Assembly: GCF_000422905.1 (NCBI RefSeq) | Contig: NZ_AUGY01000014.1 | Coordinates: 1 to 64,000, forward strand | Direction: 5' to 3' | Length of the DNA stretch: 64,000 nt | From: Paenibacillus alginolyticus DSM 5050 = NBRC 15375 | GTDB taxonomy: Bacteria; Bacillota; Bacilli; Paenibacillales; NBRC-103111 | Part shown: positions 24,019-34,523 of the stretch, in pieces | How positions within the stretch are numbered: position 1 is the first letter of the stretch | Layout of the letters: each line of letters starts with the position of its first letter | Notes under the pieces: generated by a model | Databases searched by the model: none | Seen by the model: only the letters and a program-made list of their open reading frames with translations | Told to the model about the DNA's origin: nothing | Translations under genes and position numbers: made by a program

Positions 24019-27000
24019 TTAGATGTTCAAAGCTTCCAACAGCTTGTAAATCATCGCTGCCGCCTCTGCTCTCGTAGCTGCATTGTTTGCTCGGAACGTA
24101 TTATCCTCATACCCTTTCAGAATACCTGCAGCTACGGCCGCGCTCACCGAAGGAGCAGCCCAATCTGGGATATTAGAAGCATCTTGAAATGATTTTAAAT
24201 CAGAATCGGCTTTTCTGGCGACCGTTTTCAACGCGTTGGCGATGATCACAGACATTTCAGCTCTTGTGATGGTTTGATTGGCTTTAAAAACCGACTGACC
24301 TTTTTCTTCGTAACCGCTTATGAATCCTGCTTTTACTGCTGCGGCAACATCCGCTTTAGCCCATGTAGGTATATCACTCTGATCAGCGAAATTCACAGTA
24401 CCTGCGGAATTTTGAAGTCCAAGCGCCTTGACAAGTATACTAGCGAATTGAGCTCTTGTTATGGTTTCTTCCGGGTGAAAAGTTTGATTCTCATACCCTT
24501 GAATTGCTTTCATACCAATTAGACGATCGGTATATACGGAAGCCCAATGTCCCATCAAATCTGTAAACAAAGTAGGCTGATAATTAAATACAGCAAATTT
24601 CGTAAAATGGTTAACCTGAACGGTTACCGTACCGTCTGCTTTCGGACTACCTCCGATGAATACCCATTTCTTTTGCAGCTCGTTGTAATAGTAGACTGCT
24701 ACAAGGTTAGCGTCCTTGCTGTTTGGATCCTTGTTGTAATTTAACGTAATCTCAATAGGTTTATTAAACGTATGACCAGAGGTGCTAGTAAATTCCAGCA
24801 CTTGGCTCAATGCTTGAAGGTTTCCTAAGGATGGTGTTTGATCTTTCGTTAAGACCGTCACATTAATCTTGCCGTCTGAGGACAAGGCATCTGCCGGAAC
24901 CTTGAATTTCACTACGTCCTTGATGCTGCCTTCCGAACCCTGCGTCGCTTTTACATCAAATTGAACGGTTTTTGATGGTTCTTTAATTTCTGGCGTTTCT
25001 TTTTGTTGCTCCTTCCCTGGCGAAGGTGTGCCGGGTTCATCATTCTCATAAATATATACAGTACGAACTACCTCTTTTGCCGCATTCCCGGCCAAGTCAC
25101 GAATATTATATTTAACTTCGTATGTTCCTACTTTGTCCGTGTAAACAGATCCAGTGACTGTAACTTTTTTCGTTGAGAGACCTACGTCTAAGTTATCTGT
25201 TGCTTTAGCTCCTTGTTCCGTATAAATAGAGCCTTTAGAGAGACTAATACTTGAGTCTCCAACCAGTCTGATGACTGGAGATTCTGTATCCATTATTACT
25301 GTATAACTCAGGTTTGCAATATGGTTTGTATTATCGGTGCCTCGGAAATAAAGACGGTGTTCACCTTGATCCTTAATTACAATAGGTGTATTGCTTTCAT
25401 AAGGCTTATAGCTTGACTCTTTATCGTCGTCCAACGAAAACTCGATAACTGCGGACGTGCTTGGCGCATAAACACTGGCATAAACACTGACGGTAACATT
25501 CTGATTCGTCCATGTACCGCTGGTATAAGGCCCGTTCGCGGTATTCAACTTCCCATGAAGTTCAATCGTTGCTGCATTCAATCCTTTGACGATGGCAGGG
25601 AACGATTTGGTCTTGCTAACATCACCTCGAATGATCGTAGCTGTCAACGTGAGCAATGTATTGTTGGCTGGTTGGACAAGGAGCTTACCATCATGACCGA
25701 TCATCGAGGGCATAGAACTTTCCCATTGTATTGTTGTACCATGCTCGCCTGTTGTCGGCAATTCGATTCCTTTAGTGACATTATTTAAATCGCCTAAGGT
25801 TAGTTTGTTGATCGTATCGGTTACAGCCTGTTGATTCGTGTAAGGCGTAGGATCCACGAAAATTGGATTCGAATAGAACCATAAATCTTTATAATTTCTG
25901 TCGTTAATATTATTAAATCGTGTGTTATCATCTGCATCATCCGTCTTCGGGTCGAGGAGCGGATTTCCTGCCGCATCCGTTTCTCCTGGAACGTTCAAAC
26001 CAAGATTGGTACCTCTTAATCTAAAATATTGCTTCTTGCTTGCAGAACCCAAGTCATAGTTGATGACATTGTAACCGTCCTTATCTGTCGTCCAATCCTT
26101 ACTAGTGAAAGATGCAATAACTTTGGTCGAATCGTTGGTATCCTTGTTATACGCAGGTGTTCCGGCAGCTGCCTTCCCAGTTACATCCCCAGCGATGAGA
26201 TCCACATGGTCAACTTTAGGAGCTATATTAGCTGGAGTTCCACCAATTACAGGATTTTCATAGTTATTCTTAGCAGGGCTTTTAAAGCGTATCGTTAGCT
26301 TAAGATGATCCCCCTCGGTCACGGTTACCTGCGGGTTCGACGCGCCCATATCTAACTTGCCGTCATTTCCTTCAATATTAAAATCAAGTGCGTTAATCAG
26401 ATCGCCATAGACAGAGAACGATTTCCCCGACCGCATGCCATTCAAGATATCCTGCATGTCAGTGCCGTTGCTCCAAGTATAATTCTTAGCATATTCGCCA
26501 GGCCAGTATCCGCTGGAGTAGGGTCCTCTAATCTTAAAATGAAAGTCGGAATTGGCAAAATTCCAATAATTCCTGCCTTCACCAAGCAGAGCGTCCCAAA
26601 CACCGCCAACCTTAGCTACCATGTAATCTGTACCGCCAAAAGAGCGGAATTTATAATTCTCGTCGGCAGTAGGGTTACTTATATTATAAGTCGTATTGTA
26701 ACCGCCTCGATCGGGCTCCATCTGGCCGCCAATCATACCCTCGAAGCCAAAGTTGACTTCCGGAGCCTCATTGTTGAAGTCACGCAGATCGGCTATCGTC
26801 GTCCGTGGTGTATTGCCATTTTTCCCCCTGGACGGATGTGTGATAAGTAAATAACTTTTGTCGCCAAAATTCGTTTTCAGCCAATTAACCGCGGATAAGG
26901 CATCGGCATGGGTGGAAAATCCTTTTAAAGCTCCAGAATTCTTCCATTCAGCTACATCATTAGCATTGAACGTATTTTCATCTTCTTTTGTAAACATATA

Positions 27001-28693
27001 TTCAAATTGATTCGCAGCTTTTAATGCTTTGGATGAACCCGGGGAATCGGTTAAAATCCCTATTGCCGCATGGTCATGAGTCGGAATATCCCATTCAAAT
27101 CCCGAGAAAATAGTTTTGCCCGGATACAACCCGGCGTTTTGCCAAGCATTGACCTTCGGCACTTCATATTGAATAGCTCCCTTAGATAAAGGTACGGATC
27201 CACCAGGTATATTGTGTCCGTCATCATCCCGTCTGGATGACCGCAAGTGATTGGCTGTTGCTAACCAGTCCAACCCATATTTTGTGAATGCGTTTTTCAG
27301 GCTATCCTCCAGCGATATCTGCGCATCGTCGGATTCATAAGTATGCGTATGGAATTCTCCCGTCAACCATTTCCCTTCTTTGGCACTGCCTTCTTTAACC
27401 GTTACTATAAATGGTTTGGTCGCAGATTCATTTGCTTTGGCAACCGTAGCTGTTAAAGTCACTGTTGCATCGCCGGAGCCGGAAGCAGGACGATGTATAG
27501 TGCCATCATTTTCAATGACGGAGGTGTTGCTGGAAGCCCAACTAATATTTGTTCCGGTTGCCCCGGTTTTAGGTAAATCCAGATTTCTCGTTACTTGTTT
27601 GAAATTAGATAACTGAATAGCCATTACATCATTAGCGAGTGTCTGAATCTCTGCTCCATTCAAAGCCCGGCTGTAAACACGGAAGTCATCAAACTTCCCG
27701 ACAAAGTAAGGATCGTTACCTTGCTGCGGCTTGCCTAAATAATTATTTGGAGTCTTCCCCAAATCAGCAGGCTTGTTGCCGTTTAAATCAATACTCTTAC
27801 TATGGATTCCGTCTACATAAATATTTGCAGTCGCTCCGGAAATAACAACCGCTACATGCGTCCACACACCTGCTGGAACGTTGCTGATATGATCGCCGAT
27901 CTGATTTCCTTCACGGTTATAGAAGAAATAATAGCCTTCGTTATCGATCGTCAAAGCAAGTGAATTTCTATTACCGGGTTCGCCCTTACCGAAATCAAAT
28001 ATTCTCGACCATTGCTTTCTATCATCTATTTTTACCCAAGTGGCCACTGTGAAATTTTCTGTATTCTCAGGAATTCCCGTAGACATCTCCACATATGCAT
28101 TGGTTTCCTCTGAATTGGTTCCCCCTAAAGATACCCCTCCAGCATTTAATCCGTCTGTCCAATCTGCTCCGTCTTTCAGCTTGGCACTAGTTCCGCCAGC
28201 TGCTGAATTCGGGGCTTCAGAACCGTATTTTTCATCGAATTTGAAATGTGAAGTCACCGAACCATCGAGATACTCGGCCATTATATCATCAATCAATTTT
28301 TGCGTAGTTGTACTAATAACTGGCTTTGTCGCCTTATACCCGTACGGAAAGCTCATACTTTCGTTATCCATCGGAATCGAATTGTAATCGAATGTTAACT
28401 TGTTATCGACAGATAACGTGATTTTCATTTGTACCAAGTCTTTGCCACGGTCTCTACCGATAATCAATGGAATACCATTCACAACTGTTTTTAAATTTCT
28501 GTGAGCGTGAGCACCCAGTACGGCATCTACACCCACCAATTTATTGGTAATATCAATAATAGGACCACTGAAATCATTTTGTTCACTGAACTCTTCATGT
28601 ATGTTTGCAACTTGATGCAGGAATTCCTTGACCGATCATGAGGCTAACAAGCGTCAAACTAACAATGAAACGCTTCAATTTTTTAGTAAGCAT
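24019..28693 (-). pseudogene. Very large SLH-domain surface protein (metallophosphatase remnant, LamG, PHP, Ig-like, 3 SLH), 5' end broken
   Basis: A start with a good ribosome site (GGTGGAGAAAA, ATG at 28693) encodes a proper signal peptide (MLTKKLKRFIVSLTLVSLMI), but that frame stops at 28595. The long frame of 1506 codons lies in another frame and enters inside the end of a 5'-nucleotidase-like metallophosphatase (GVDAVLGAHAHR, then TVVNGIPLIIG). So most of the catalytic metallophosphatase domain is missing and secretion is out of frame; this looks like an internal deletion. The rest is intact: LamG-type domain (about 105-305 of the long frame), Ig-like domain, PHP-type phosphoesterase region starting GEFHTHTYESDDAQ (about 393-700), a second Ig-like domain, a DUF5011-like domain near 1110-1190, and three SLH repeats at the C-terminus for cell-wall attachment. 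Without the signal peptide it should not reach the surface. The body is undamaged, so the break is probably recent. Confidence 0.75.
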
Positions 28694-28744
28694 TTTTCTC
28701 CACCTATCCATTTTTTGTTTCTTTCTTCTGTTTGCGCGAATGCT

Positions 28745-28790
<46 letters not shown>

Positions 28791-28871
28791 CAGAGTTCTT
28801 GTTGTGTCAAGCAAATTATAACAAACAGAATTCAACTGGTGGGTTAAGTAATTGTTAATTTGTACCGGGTA

Positions 28872-28912
28872 AAACAAAAGCAGCACGCCCTCTGTCGAGG
28901 AACGTACTGCTA
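28872..28912 (-). terminator. Terminator after the sulfite-oxidase-fold gene
   Basis: AGCAGTACG and CGTGCTGCT form an imperfect stem, with CCTC and GAGG pairing inside around GACA, followed leftwards by TTTTGTTTT. It lies about 30 bases after the stop codon. Confidence 0.8.
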
Positions 28913-28940
28913 TTACTTGACATTAAATCGGATAAAATGA

Positions 28941-29999
28941 TCAGTCAATATAAACACGAATATGCTGAATCGCATTATAGCCATAACCGTTTACATTCCA
29001 ATCTGCCATTTCGCTTTGAGTGTTACCTGCTGCATCCTTGGCTCTAACTTTAATGTCGTAGGTTCCGGGTTCAGTTACCGTCCATTTCCAACACCAGCGC
29101 CTCCAAGAATAAGCTTCTTGTTGTTCCATCCAAGATGCAACTAGCCAGCTGTTTCCATTGTCAATACTTATCTCTACTTGTACGACTGGGGCACTGCCAG
29201 ATATCGCAATTCCCCATATCCAATTCTCCCCTCTTGCCAATACCTCCTGATCTGTTGGCCCCGCAATGGTCGAATTGAGACGAATGGTTGTAATCGGTTC
29301 TGGAGCGAATGGTGTTAATGGTTTTCGATTAAATACATAATCTACGACTTGGAAAGGTCCCTGGAAGGGTTCCTCTATGACGACAATACGGTGAAGCCAT
29401 TTGACTGATGCCATTCCATACCATCCTGGAACAATTAATCTTGCTGGATAGCCGTGACGAAAGGGGAGCGGTTTGCCATTCATGTATAGGGCTACAATCG
29501 TATCGGGATGCAGAGCACGCTCGAGAGATAAACTTCTTTTATAGGAAAATACGCCTGGCATATCTGTTCGAGCTCCCTTATCCATGCCCTCAAACGTTAC
29601 TTCACGTGCATTCCCTTGAACATCGGCTGCATGCAATAGATCTTGAAGACGAACCCCTGTCCAAACCGCATGACTAATAGCCCCAAGTCCCCACTGCTCG
29701 CCGCGAGTTTTCGGTTCAAAAAACGATCTTTTATCCCCAACACATTCGAGCGTTACGGGCAGTGTAACTTGAGGCATGTTCAAGAGATTATCGTACCGAA
29801 AATAAAGTGGTTTGTTTACACATCCCTCGATTGAAAGTCTCCAAAAGCGCATATCCACATTTGGATATGGAAAATGGTTTCGTCTATAAAACAGATGTTC
29901 CGGCGTAATTCGACTGGACAGTGACAGCATGGGGAATTCTTGATTTTCCGGCATGATTCTATGTGTAATCAAATGAGGCGAATACAACAATGTAACCAT
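28941..29999 (-). CDS. Molybdopterin-dependent oxidoreductase, sulfite-oxidase fold
   Basis: About 353 residues from the ATG at 29999. The molybdopterin-binding domain shows VTLECVGDKRSFF, where the cysteine is the expected molybdenum ligand, and WTGVRLQDLL and FRHGYPARLIVPGWYGMASVKWL, which are typical of the SUOX/MsrP-like fold. A Mo-co dimerisation (Ig-like) domain follows with VEISIDNGNSW. There is no signal peptide, so a cytoplasmic enzyme is expected; the substrate is unknown. No Mo-cofactor genes are nearby. The frame is open to 30200, but that part shows no family similarity. A TTG at 29990 sits better behind AAAGGATGG and is an alternative start. Confidence 0.85.
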   Translation of the reverse strand: MVTLLYSPHLITHRIMPENQEFPMLSLSSRITPEHLFYRRNHFPYPNVDMRFWRLSIEGCVNKPLYFRYDNLLNMPQVTLPVTLECVGDKRSFFEPKTRGEQWGLGAISHAVWTGVRLQDLLHAADVQGNAREVTFEGMDKGARTDMPGVFSYKRSLSLERALHPDTIVALYMNGKPLPFRHGYPARLIVPGWYGMASVKWLHRIVVIEEPFQGPFQVVDYVFNRKPLTPFAPEPITTIRLNSTIAGPTDQEVLARGENWIWGIAISGSAPVVQVEISIDNGNSWLVASWMEQQEAYSWRRWCWKWTVTEPGTYDIKVRAKDAAGNTQSEMADWNVNGYGYNAIQHIRVYID

Positions 30000-30082
30000 C
30001 CTTTCATAAGAACAATATCTTACTAAAGGATATGGACCGCATGTTGAATTGAGACTCCTAATCCGCAATGTATGTTGCGATA

Positions 30083-30700
30083 TTATGATCTTTTGATTAT
30101 GAGATCCTGCGCAAATTCTGTAATCAATTTCTTCATGAAAGGGTTGATAGGCGTGTGTTTCTCTAAAAAAGAAATAATTTCTAAGGCTGATTCGGGACAT
30201 CGCTCATATCCTTGAATCATATTCGATAACGAGGCAGCCAAAGCAGGGAATCGCTGCTCATAACGCCGCTCATTTTGAAAAGGATCCTTAAAGCAGGCTT
30301 CTTCTTTCGCAAATAACTGCGAGCAAGCTAATAACTTATCTAATGCGCTGTTTTGAATATGTCTGGTAGCCGACAGTTTCTCGCCGCGTGCGTATCGACA
30401 TAAGCCTACATAGAGACTGGACAAAATCTCACCTACTGCATAATTGATATCCTGAGGGTTTACATCATAGCTGCTTGAATAGGTAGGCGCTGTAATAGCT
30501 GGGTCAAAACCTTCCTCACACCAAATCATACGGCCTGTCCCATGCGGAATTTGTTTGACCTCATCGGCTTCAAGAATGCCAAAATCGCAAACTATCCCGT
30601 CCTCATAGAAAAGCTTGTACCCATCAGCCGTAAATGGATAGTAATATCCTACAGGGCTGACTGAGGTCAGCCAATCCAGATTTTCATCTACTTTGCTCAA
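30083..30700 (-). CDS. Nucleotidyltransferase-like protein lacking the N-terminal catalytic part (hypothetical)
   Basis: About 205 residues. The segment SPVGYYYPFTADGYKLFYED, followed by VCDFGILEADEV and RMIWCEEGFDPA, resembles the part that follows the active site in Lnu/Ant-like nucleotidyltransferases. The GS...D.D catalytic signature that should stand before it is absent, and the upstream DNA does not encode it in this frame. So this is either a truncated gene or a non-catalytic relative. The C-terminal half is helical. TTG at 30700 lies six bases after GGAGG and is the best start; a GTG at 30712 is part of the ribosome site itself. It may be co-transcribed with the molybdopterin enzyme, 83 bases downstream. 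Confidence 0.5.
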   Translation of the reverse strand: MSKVDENLDWLTSVSPVGYYYPFTADGYKLFYEDGIVCDFGILEADEVKQIPHGTGRMIWCEEGFDPAITAPTYSSSYDVNPQDINYAVGEILSSLYVGLCRYARGEKLSATRHIQNSALDKLLACSQLFAKEEACFKDPFQNERRYEQRFPALAASLSNMIQGYERCPESALEIISFLEKHTPINPFMKKLITEFAQDLIIKRS

Positions 30701-30799
30701 ACATACCTCCACTACATCTCATTTATGCAATGAGGTATGAAAGCAGGTATGCAAAGGAACTAATGATATAACCCAATTCTTGAATTTGAATTCTATAAA

Positions 30800-30833
30800 T
30801 GAAAAGGAACTGTCGATTGACAGTCCCTTTTCA
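30800..30833. terminator. Terminator-like hairpin between divergent genes
   Basis: GAAAAGGAACTGTC and GACAGTCCCTTTTC pair (one mismatch) around GATT. Genes start to the left (30700, leftward) and right (30919, rightward), so no called gene ends here. It could be a leftover of a lost gene, a protein-binding palindrome or the end of an unseen small RNA. Confidence 0.5.
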
Positions 30834-30918
30834 TACATGAGCATGCTTCTTTACTAGAATTTTTGCCCGCCTATTTCCATACATTAGATTATGCCCTTCA
30901 CTTGAAAGGAGTCCTGCT

Positions 30919-31590
30919 ATGTACAATTATCCAATTAATAAGTCGGCCTCTTTTCCTAATTTTAAATGCCCGCCTACCATAGAAGTCCTAGGAATGGGAA
31001 CAGCAGCTGCAGCTCCCGACAGAGCGGTAGTCGTACTGGGTGCCGTAACCGAAGGTCCTGTCTTGCCTGCTGTCCAAACCGAAAACGCAAAAATCATAAC
31101 CTCGATCATTCAGTCCTTATTAAAATTAAACATTCCCAGAGAAAAGATACAAACGCATGATTTTAGGATTGAAATTCAATACGATTATCAAGAAGGGAAG
31201 CAGATTTTTCGAGGCTATAAAGTAACCCATCTCTTGCAAATCATCAACGATAAAGTCGAGCTGACAGGAATTCTCGTTGACACTGCCGTTTCTAGTGGCG
31301 CCAATAACATCACCGACATTAAGTTTACGACATCACAGCCCGAAATTTACGAGAATCAGGCCTTATCGCTTGCCATTCGCAACGCACGTCAAAAGGCGGT
31401 GACCATTGCAAATACACTGGGAGTTACTCTTTTCACAGTCCCAAGCCAAATTCAAGAAATTGCAAGTAGTGCCGAACCGATCCCCTATGCAACCGCAGTG
31501 TTTACCAAAAGTGCCGTCACCCCAATCGAACCGGGACAATTAACGATTTATGCCAAAGTGCGCGTGTGGTACATGTTCGCAGACCGATGA
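30919..31590 (+). CDS. SIMPL domain (DUF541) protein
   Basis: 223 residues with the SIMPL/DUF541 layout: an N-terminal PTIEVLGMGTAAAAPDRAVV strand, a central helix pair with NAKIITSIIQSLLKLNIPRE, and the GYKVTHLLQI and AIRNARQKAVTIANTLG segments. The usual family members are secreted or membrane-attached, but no signal peptide is seen here (it starts MYNYPINKSASFPNF). Members form oligomeric shells in other bacteria; the cellular role here is unknown. AAAGGAGTCCTGCT before the ATG is a strong ribosome site. Confidence 0.85.
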   Translation: MYNYPINKSASFPNFKCPPTIEVLGMGTAAAAPDRAVVVLGAVTEGPVLPAVQTENAKIITSIIQSLLKLNIPREKIQTHDFRIEIQYDYQEGKQIFRGYKVTHLLQIINDKVELTGILVDTAVSSGANNITDIKFTTSQPEIYENQALSLAIRNARQKAVTIANTLGVTLFTVPSQIQEIASSAEPIPYATAVFTKSAVTPIEPGQLTIYAKVRVWYMFADR

Positions 31591-31632
31591 ACGAATCTAA
31601 CACCTTGAATCATTAGGAGGTAAATTACTAAA

Positions 31633-32061
31633 GTGGATAAAAAGAGGACTTGTCGACTCATCCGCTCATCTCGAACTTATCATGGAAAACAAGGGCTTGA
31701 TTATGCGGAAGCCATATCGAAAGAGAGCGTTGATGCTCAAGGGATCTGCATGCATTTATTGACTATTCCGCCAGGAAAAAGAGCGAAGGCTCACCTGCAT
31801 CAAGATCATGAGACAGCCATTTATATGCTTCATGGAAAATCTGCAATGTGGTATGGTGAGAATCTTGAGCTGCATATGGAATTAGATGTGGGTGACTTTC
31901 TTTACATCCCAGCAGGGATGCCCCATCTTCCCTATAATCCGAGTTAAACTGAGCCCTGCACGGCTCTTATTGCTCGTACTGATCCTAATGAACAGGAGAG
32001 TGTCCTCCTACTTCCCGAACTTGAAGCCGAATGGCAAAAGGATCAGTTATTAGCAGATTAG
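31633..32061 (+). pseudogene. Cupin-domain protein interrupted by an in-frame TAA
   Basis: The frame starts at GTG 31633 after AGGAGG and encodes a cupin: GKRAKAHLHQDHETAIYMLHGK supplies the first metal-binding motif (quoted here as AHLHQDHE) and DFLYIPAGMPHLPYN the second. A TAA at 31945-31947 interrupts it after 104 codons, but the same frame continues as TEPCTALIARTDPNEQESV to a TAG at 32059-32061. The continuation reads like native protein, so the stop is probably a single-base nonsense change (for example CAA to TAA). The truncated product keeps both cupin motifs and might still fold. It lies 42 bases behind the SIMPL gene. Confidence 0.75.
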
Positions 32062-32093
32062 CGCAACGGATGCTGCAAAATCTGCCATATAGT

Positions 32094-32137
32094 AAAAACA
32101 AGGTTGAACACCACAGGTGTCCAGCCTTATTTCCATT
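32094..32137 (-). terminator. Terminator after the collagen-like gene
   Basis: AAGGCTGGACACC and GGTGTTCAACCTT pair (two mismatches or wobbles) around TGT, followed leftwards by GTTTTTAC. It lies about 25 bases after the stop codon. Confidence 0.8.
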
Positions 32138-32162
32138 GTTTCCAATAAATGTTATTTATTAC

Positions 32163-33110
32163 TTACTGTGTTACAGTAATCACCATGGCCGTTAATCCCC
32201 TGCTATTGATGGAAGCATCCGTTATACCGTTAGCTGAACCTGAAATTGTGAACGTGTAATTATAGGTTCCTGGACCCGGATTATCTACCCAAGTTAGCGC
32301 AGTCGTTACGGCAGCTTGCGGAAAAAGGGCCTGACCCTGGTTTTGGAGCATGACAGCCTGATCCGTTGTTACGATGTCATCTTGATTTCTGGAAATAGAG
32401 CTATCCACCGAATAATTTTGAACCGTGATAAAATTAATGTTTGCAAATGCATCTAATTTGACCACCTGATTAGCTAGCAGTGTTATTGGCGGTAACATTA
32501 ACTCTGTCGTAGCGTCTCCCGCTCCTTGGATAATGATAAAGGGGACAGGAAGGTTGCTTCCTGCGAATCGAACATCGACGATACCGGATGGTCCCGTCAT
32601 CCCAGTTAATCCCGCCGGGCCTTGCGCGCCTTGGAGTCCTTGAGCACCTGTTGCTCCTGTTGTTCCTGTTGCTCCTGTCGCTCCTGTTGGTCCAGTCGTT
32701 CCCGTAGGAGCTTGTGAACCTTGTAACCCCTGCAAGCCTTGCGGACCTTGTGGACCAATCGGACCAACAGGCCCTTGGAGCCCGATCGGTCCCTGGGGAC
32801 CGACTGCGTTACCTGCTTGACTAGCAGCTGTTGCGGCGTTTATAGCACCAGCACCAATCAATTGCACAATGTTCGATGTGATATTGTTAACGACGCTGGG
32901 AGCAAGTTTGTCTAGTGTGATGGCCCTCCTAGCTATCTTGGATCCACTAACAGATCTTGGAGCAAGTTCCCTTCTCGTTACTGCCCTCACTGCTAATTGG
33001 TCTGATGTTATAAGCTTTTCAAGCTTCTTAACTTCTCTCCTCAGAGCTTGTATATCATTATCTACGCTTGATAACGTTCGTCTTCTAGCCAATGCCATCA
33101 TCTTCCTCAT
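32163..33110 (-). CDS. Collagen-like triple-helix protein (exosporium/surface type)
   Basis: 315 residues. An N-terminal coiled-coil region ([16 protein letters not shown]) and a repeated LAPRSV/LAPSVV segment precede a Gly-X-Y run of about 24 triplets (about residues 103-176), rich in GPQ, GLQ, GAT and GTT. One triplet reads Ala-Pro-Thr instead of Gly-Pro-Thr, a single-base change. The C-terminal 130 residues are a beta-rich domain (about 180-315), as in BclA-type proteins, where it drives trimer formation. There is no classical signal peptide. In endospore formers such proteins make filaments on spores or cells; that role is inferred. The start could also be an ATG at 33101 or 33098. Confidence 0.85.
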   Translation of the reverse strand: MRKMMALARRRTLSSVDNDIQALRREVKKLEKLITSDQLAVRAVTRRELAPRSVSGSKIARRAITLDKLAPSVVNNITSNIVQLIGAGAINAATAASQAGNAVGPQGPIGLQGPVGPIGPQGPQGLQGLQGSQAPTGTTGPTGATGATGTTGATGAQGLQGAQGPAGLTGMTGPSGIVDVRFAGSNLPVPFIIIQGAGDATTELMLPPITLLANQVVKLDAFANINFITVQNYSVDSSISRNQDDIVTTDQAVMLQNQGQALFPQAAVTTALTWVDNPGPGTYNYTFTISGSANGITDASINSRGLTAMVITVTQ

Positions 33111-33200
33111 ATCCTTCTAGCTATAACAAACTACCCACATTATATGAGGATGGTAATATGACACGGCACGATGTTTGTCTTGGTTCATTCACCTAAAAGA

Positions 33201-34328
33201 TCAAGTCGTTAACTTAGCATATACACCAAAGAACAGCATTACTTCTCCAATAACCATGTAATTTGGCAAAATAACAAACAAATCCACCGCGAAAAAAATC
33301 CCGAGCAACCCCACTAGAAATACTAAATGATACATGCCTAATCTCAAATGTGCGTGTCGATATTTATGGAAAACCAACGTAGTTGAGAAAAAGTAAAGCA
33401 GAACAGATCCAAAAATAAAGCTTAGCATAAAAGAATAATTTAATTGTTTCAAAAATAACAATTGGATCGAAGCTGCAATCATACACATGGATAAATAAAT
33501 GAATAGATGGCCATAAATGATAGTTTGCCCGGCGGTTTCTAATGTCTTATTCACTTTCTTTTCAACATTATCGAAATATTGCCACCATATAGCAATAATT
33601 AATAGAAAAGTGACAGACGCAAATAAAATAGATGGCCACGTCCAGTCGCTAGACTGCAAAACTGCAAGTATACTGATGACGGATTCACCAAGAAGAATGA
33701 GTGTAAACAAGGAGAAGCGTTCTAACAGATGATGCGTATTTATAGGGCTTTTCACCAAGTGGTGCCGACCGATTAATGGGAGAAAAATGTCGATTATAAT
33801 TCCCGCATATAAAACGGCATAACGAATCCATGAGTCGAAGAAAAGTGAGCAAGAAGATATCACTAATCCAATCCAAAAGCGGCTTCCTAAATAACGGGCT
33901 GTTATTTTTCTATGTGCTTCTTCTTTTTTATGTACGGAAAGATATTGGATGGCTGTCATTGCTCTCAAACCAACATAGCCTATCAAGAAGGGAACATAAT
34001 ACTGATCAAAATTAACCGATAGACTGGCCGTCATGATGAGTACAAAGAATAATTGTAGAATCAGAAATATGCGGTGAGATAAAATATCTCGTCCAAACCG
34101 ATTTACAAAGAGGGATTGCCCCACCCAAGCCCACCAAATCGGAACAAATATGAGTACGAATTTGGCTAAATATTCAAGAGGAATGACTCCATTTTCGACA
34201 TGTAATAAAACATGACTCGCTTTAGAAACTGCCGCTACAAAAAGCAGATCATAAAAAAGTTCCAGCCAGGTCACTTTCTTCTCAGCAAACGCTGTAATTT
34301 GTTGAGCTCCCGATGTGTGTTGATTCAT
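33201..34328 (-). CDS. Low-temperature-requirement A (LtrA) family membrane protein
   Basis: About 375 residues with roughly ten membrane segments. The N-terminal VTWLELFYDLLFVAAVSKAS segment is the signature of the LtrA family, first found through a cold-sensitive Listeria mutant; its biochemical role is not established. A conserved GRHHLVKSPINTHHLLERFSLF-type loop is visible (in part as INTHHLLERF). The start at ATG 34328 follows AAAGGAGTGGAATA; the frame to 34373 has no ribosome site. Confidence 0.88.
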   Translation of the reverse strand: MNQHTSGAQQITAFAEKKVTWLELFYDLLFVAAVSKASHVLLHVENGVIPLEYLAKFVLIFVPIWWAWVGQSLFVNRFGRDILSHRIFLILQLFFVLIMTASLSVNFDQYYVPFLIGYVGLRAMTAIQYLSVHKKEEAHRKITARYLGSRFWIGLVISSCSLFFDSWIRYAVLYAGIIIDIFLPLIGRHHLVKSPINTHHLLERFSLFTLILLGESVISILAVLQSSDWTWPSILFASVTFLLIIAIWWQYFDNVEKKVNKTLETAGQTIIYGHLFIYLSMCMIAASIQLLFLKQLNYSFMLSFIFGSVLLYFFSTTLVFHKYRHAHLRLGMYHLVFLVGLLGIFFAVDLFVILPNYMVIGEVMLFFGVYAKLTT

Positions 34329-34523
34329 TATTCCACTCCTTTGCATTGGATCTAGTCGTAAAATGCTATCCACATTTTAACATACAGGCCTATCAAATTA
34401 ATTATATTTTTCATCTGTTTCAACTTTTTTCGTTGATAGGATGCCCACAAATTGGAAAGTAACAAACACCCCTGCAGTTGCGTCTAACTATTATCAAAGA
34501 AAACTTAGTAAGGGTGTTTGAAT

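Noticed and set aside
28595..28693. Programmed frameshift joining the signal peptide to the SLH protein.
   Set aside because: No slippery heptamer is seen, and a shift would not restore the missing metallophosphatase core. A deletion explains both facts.
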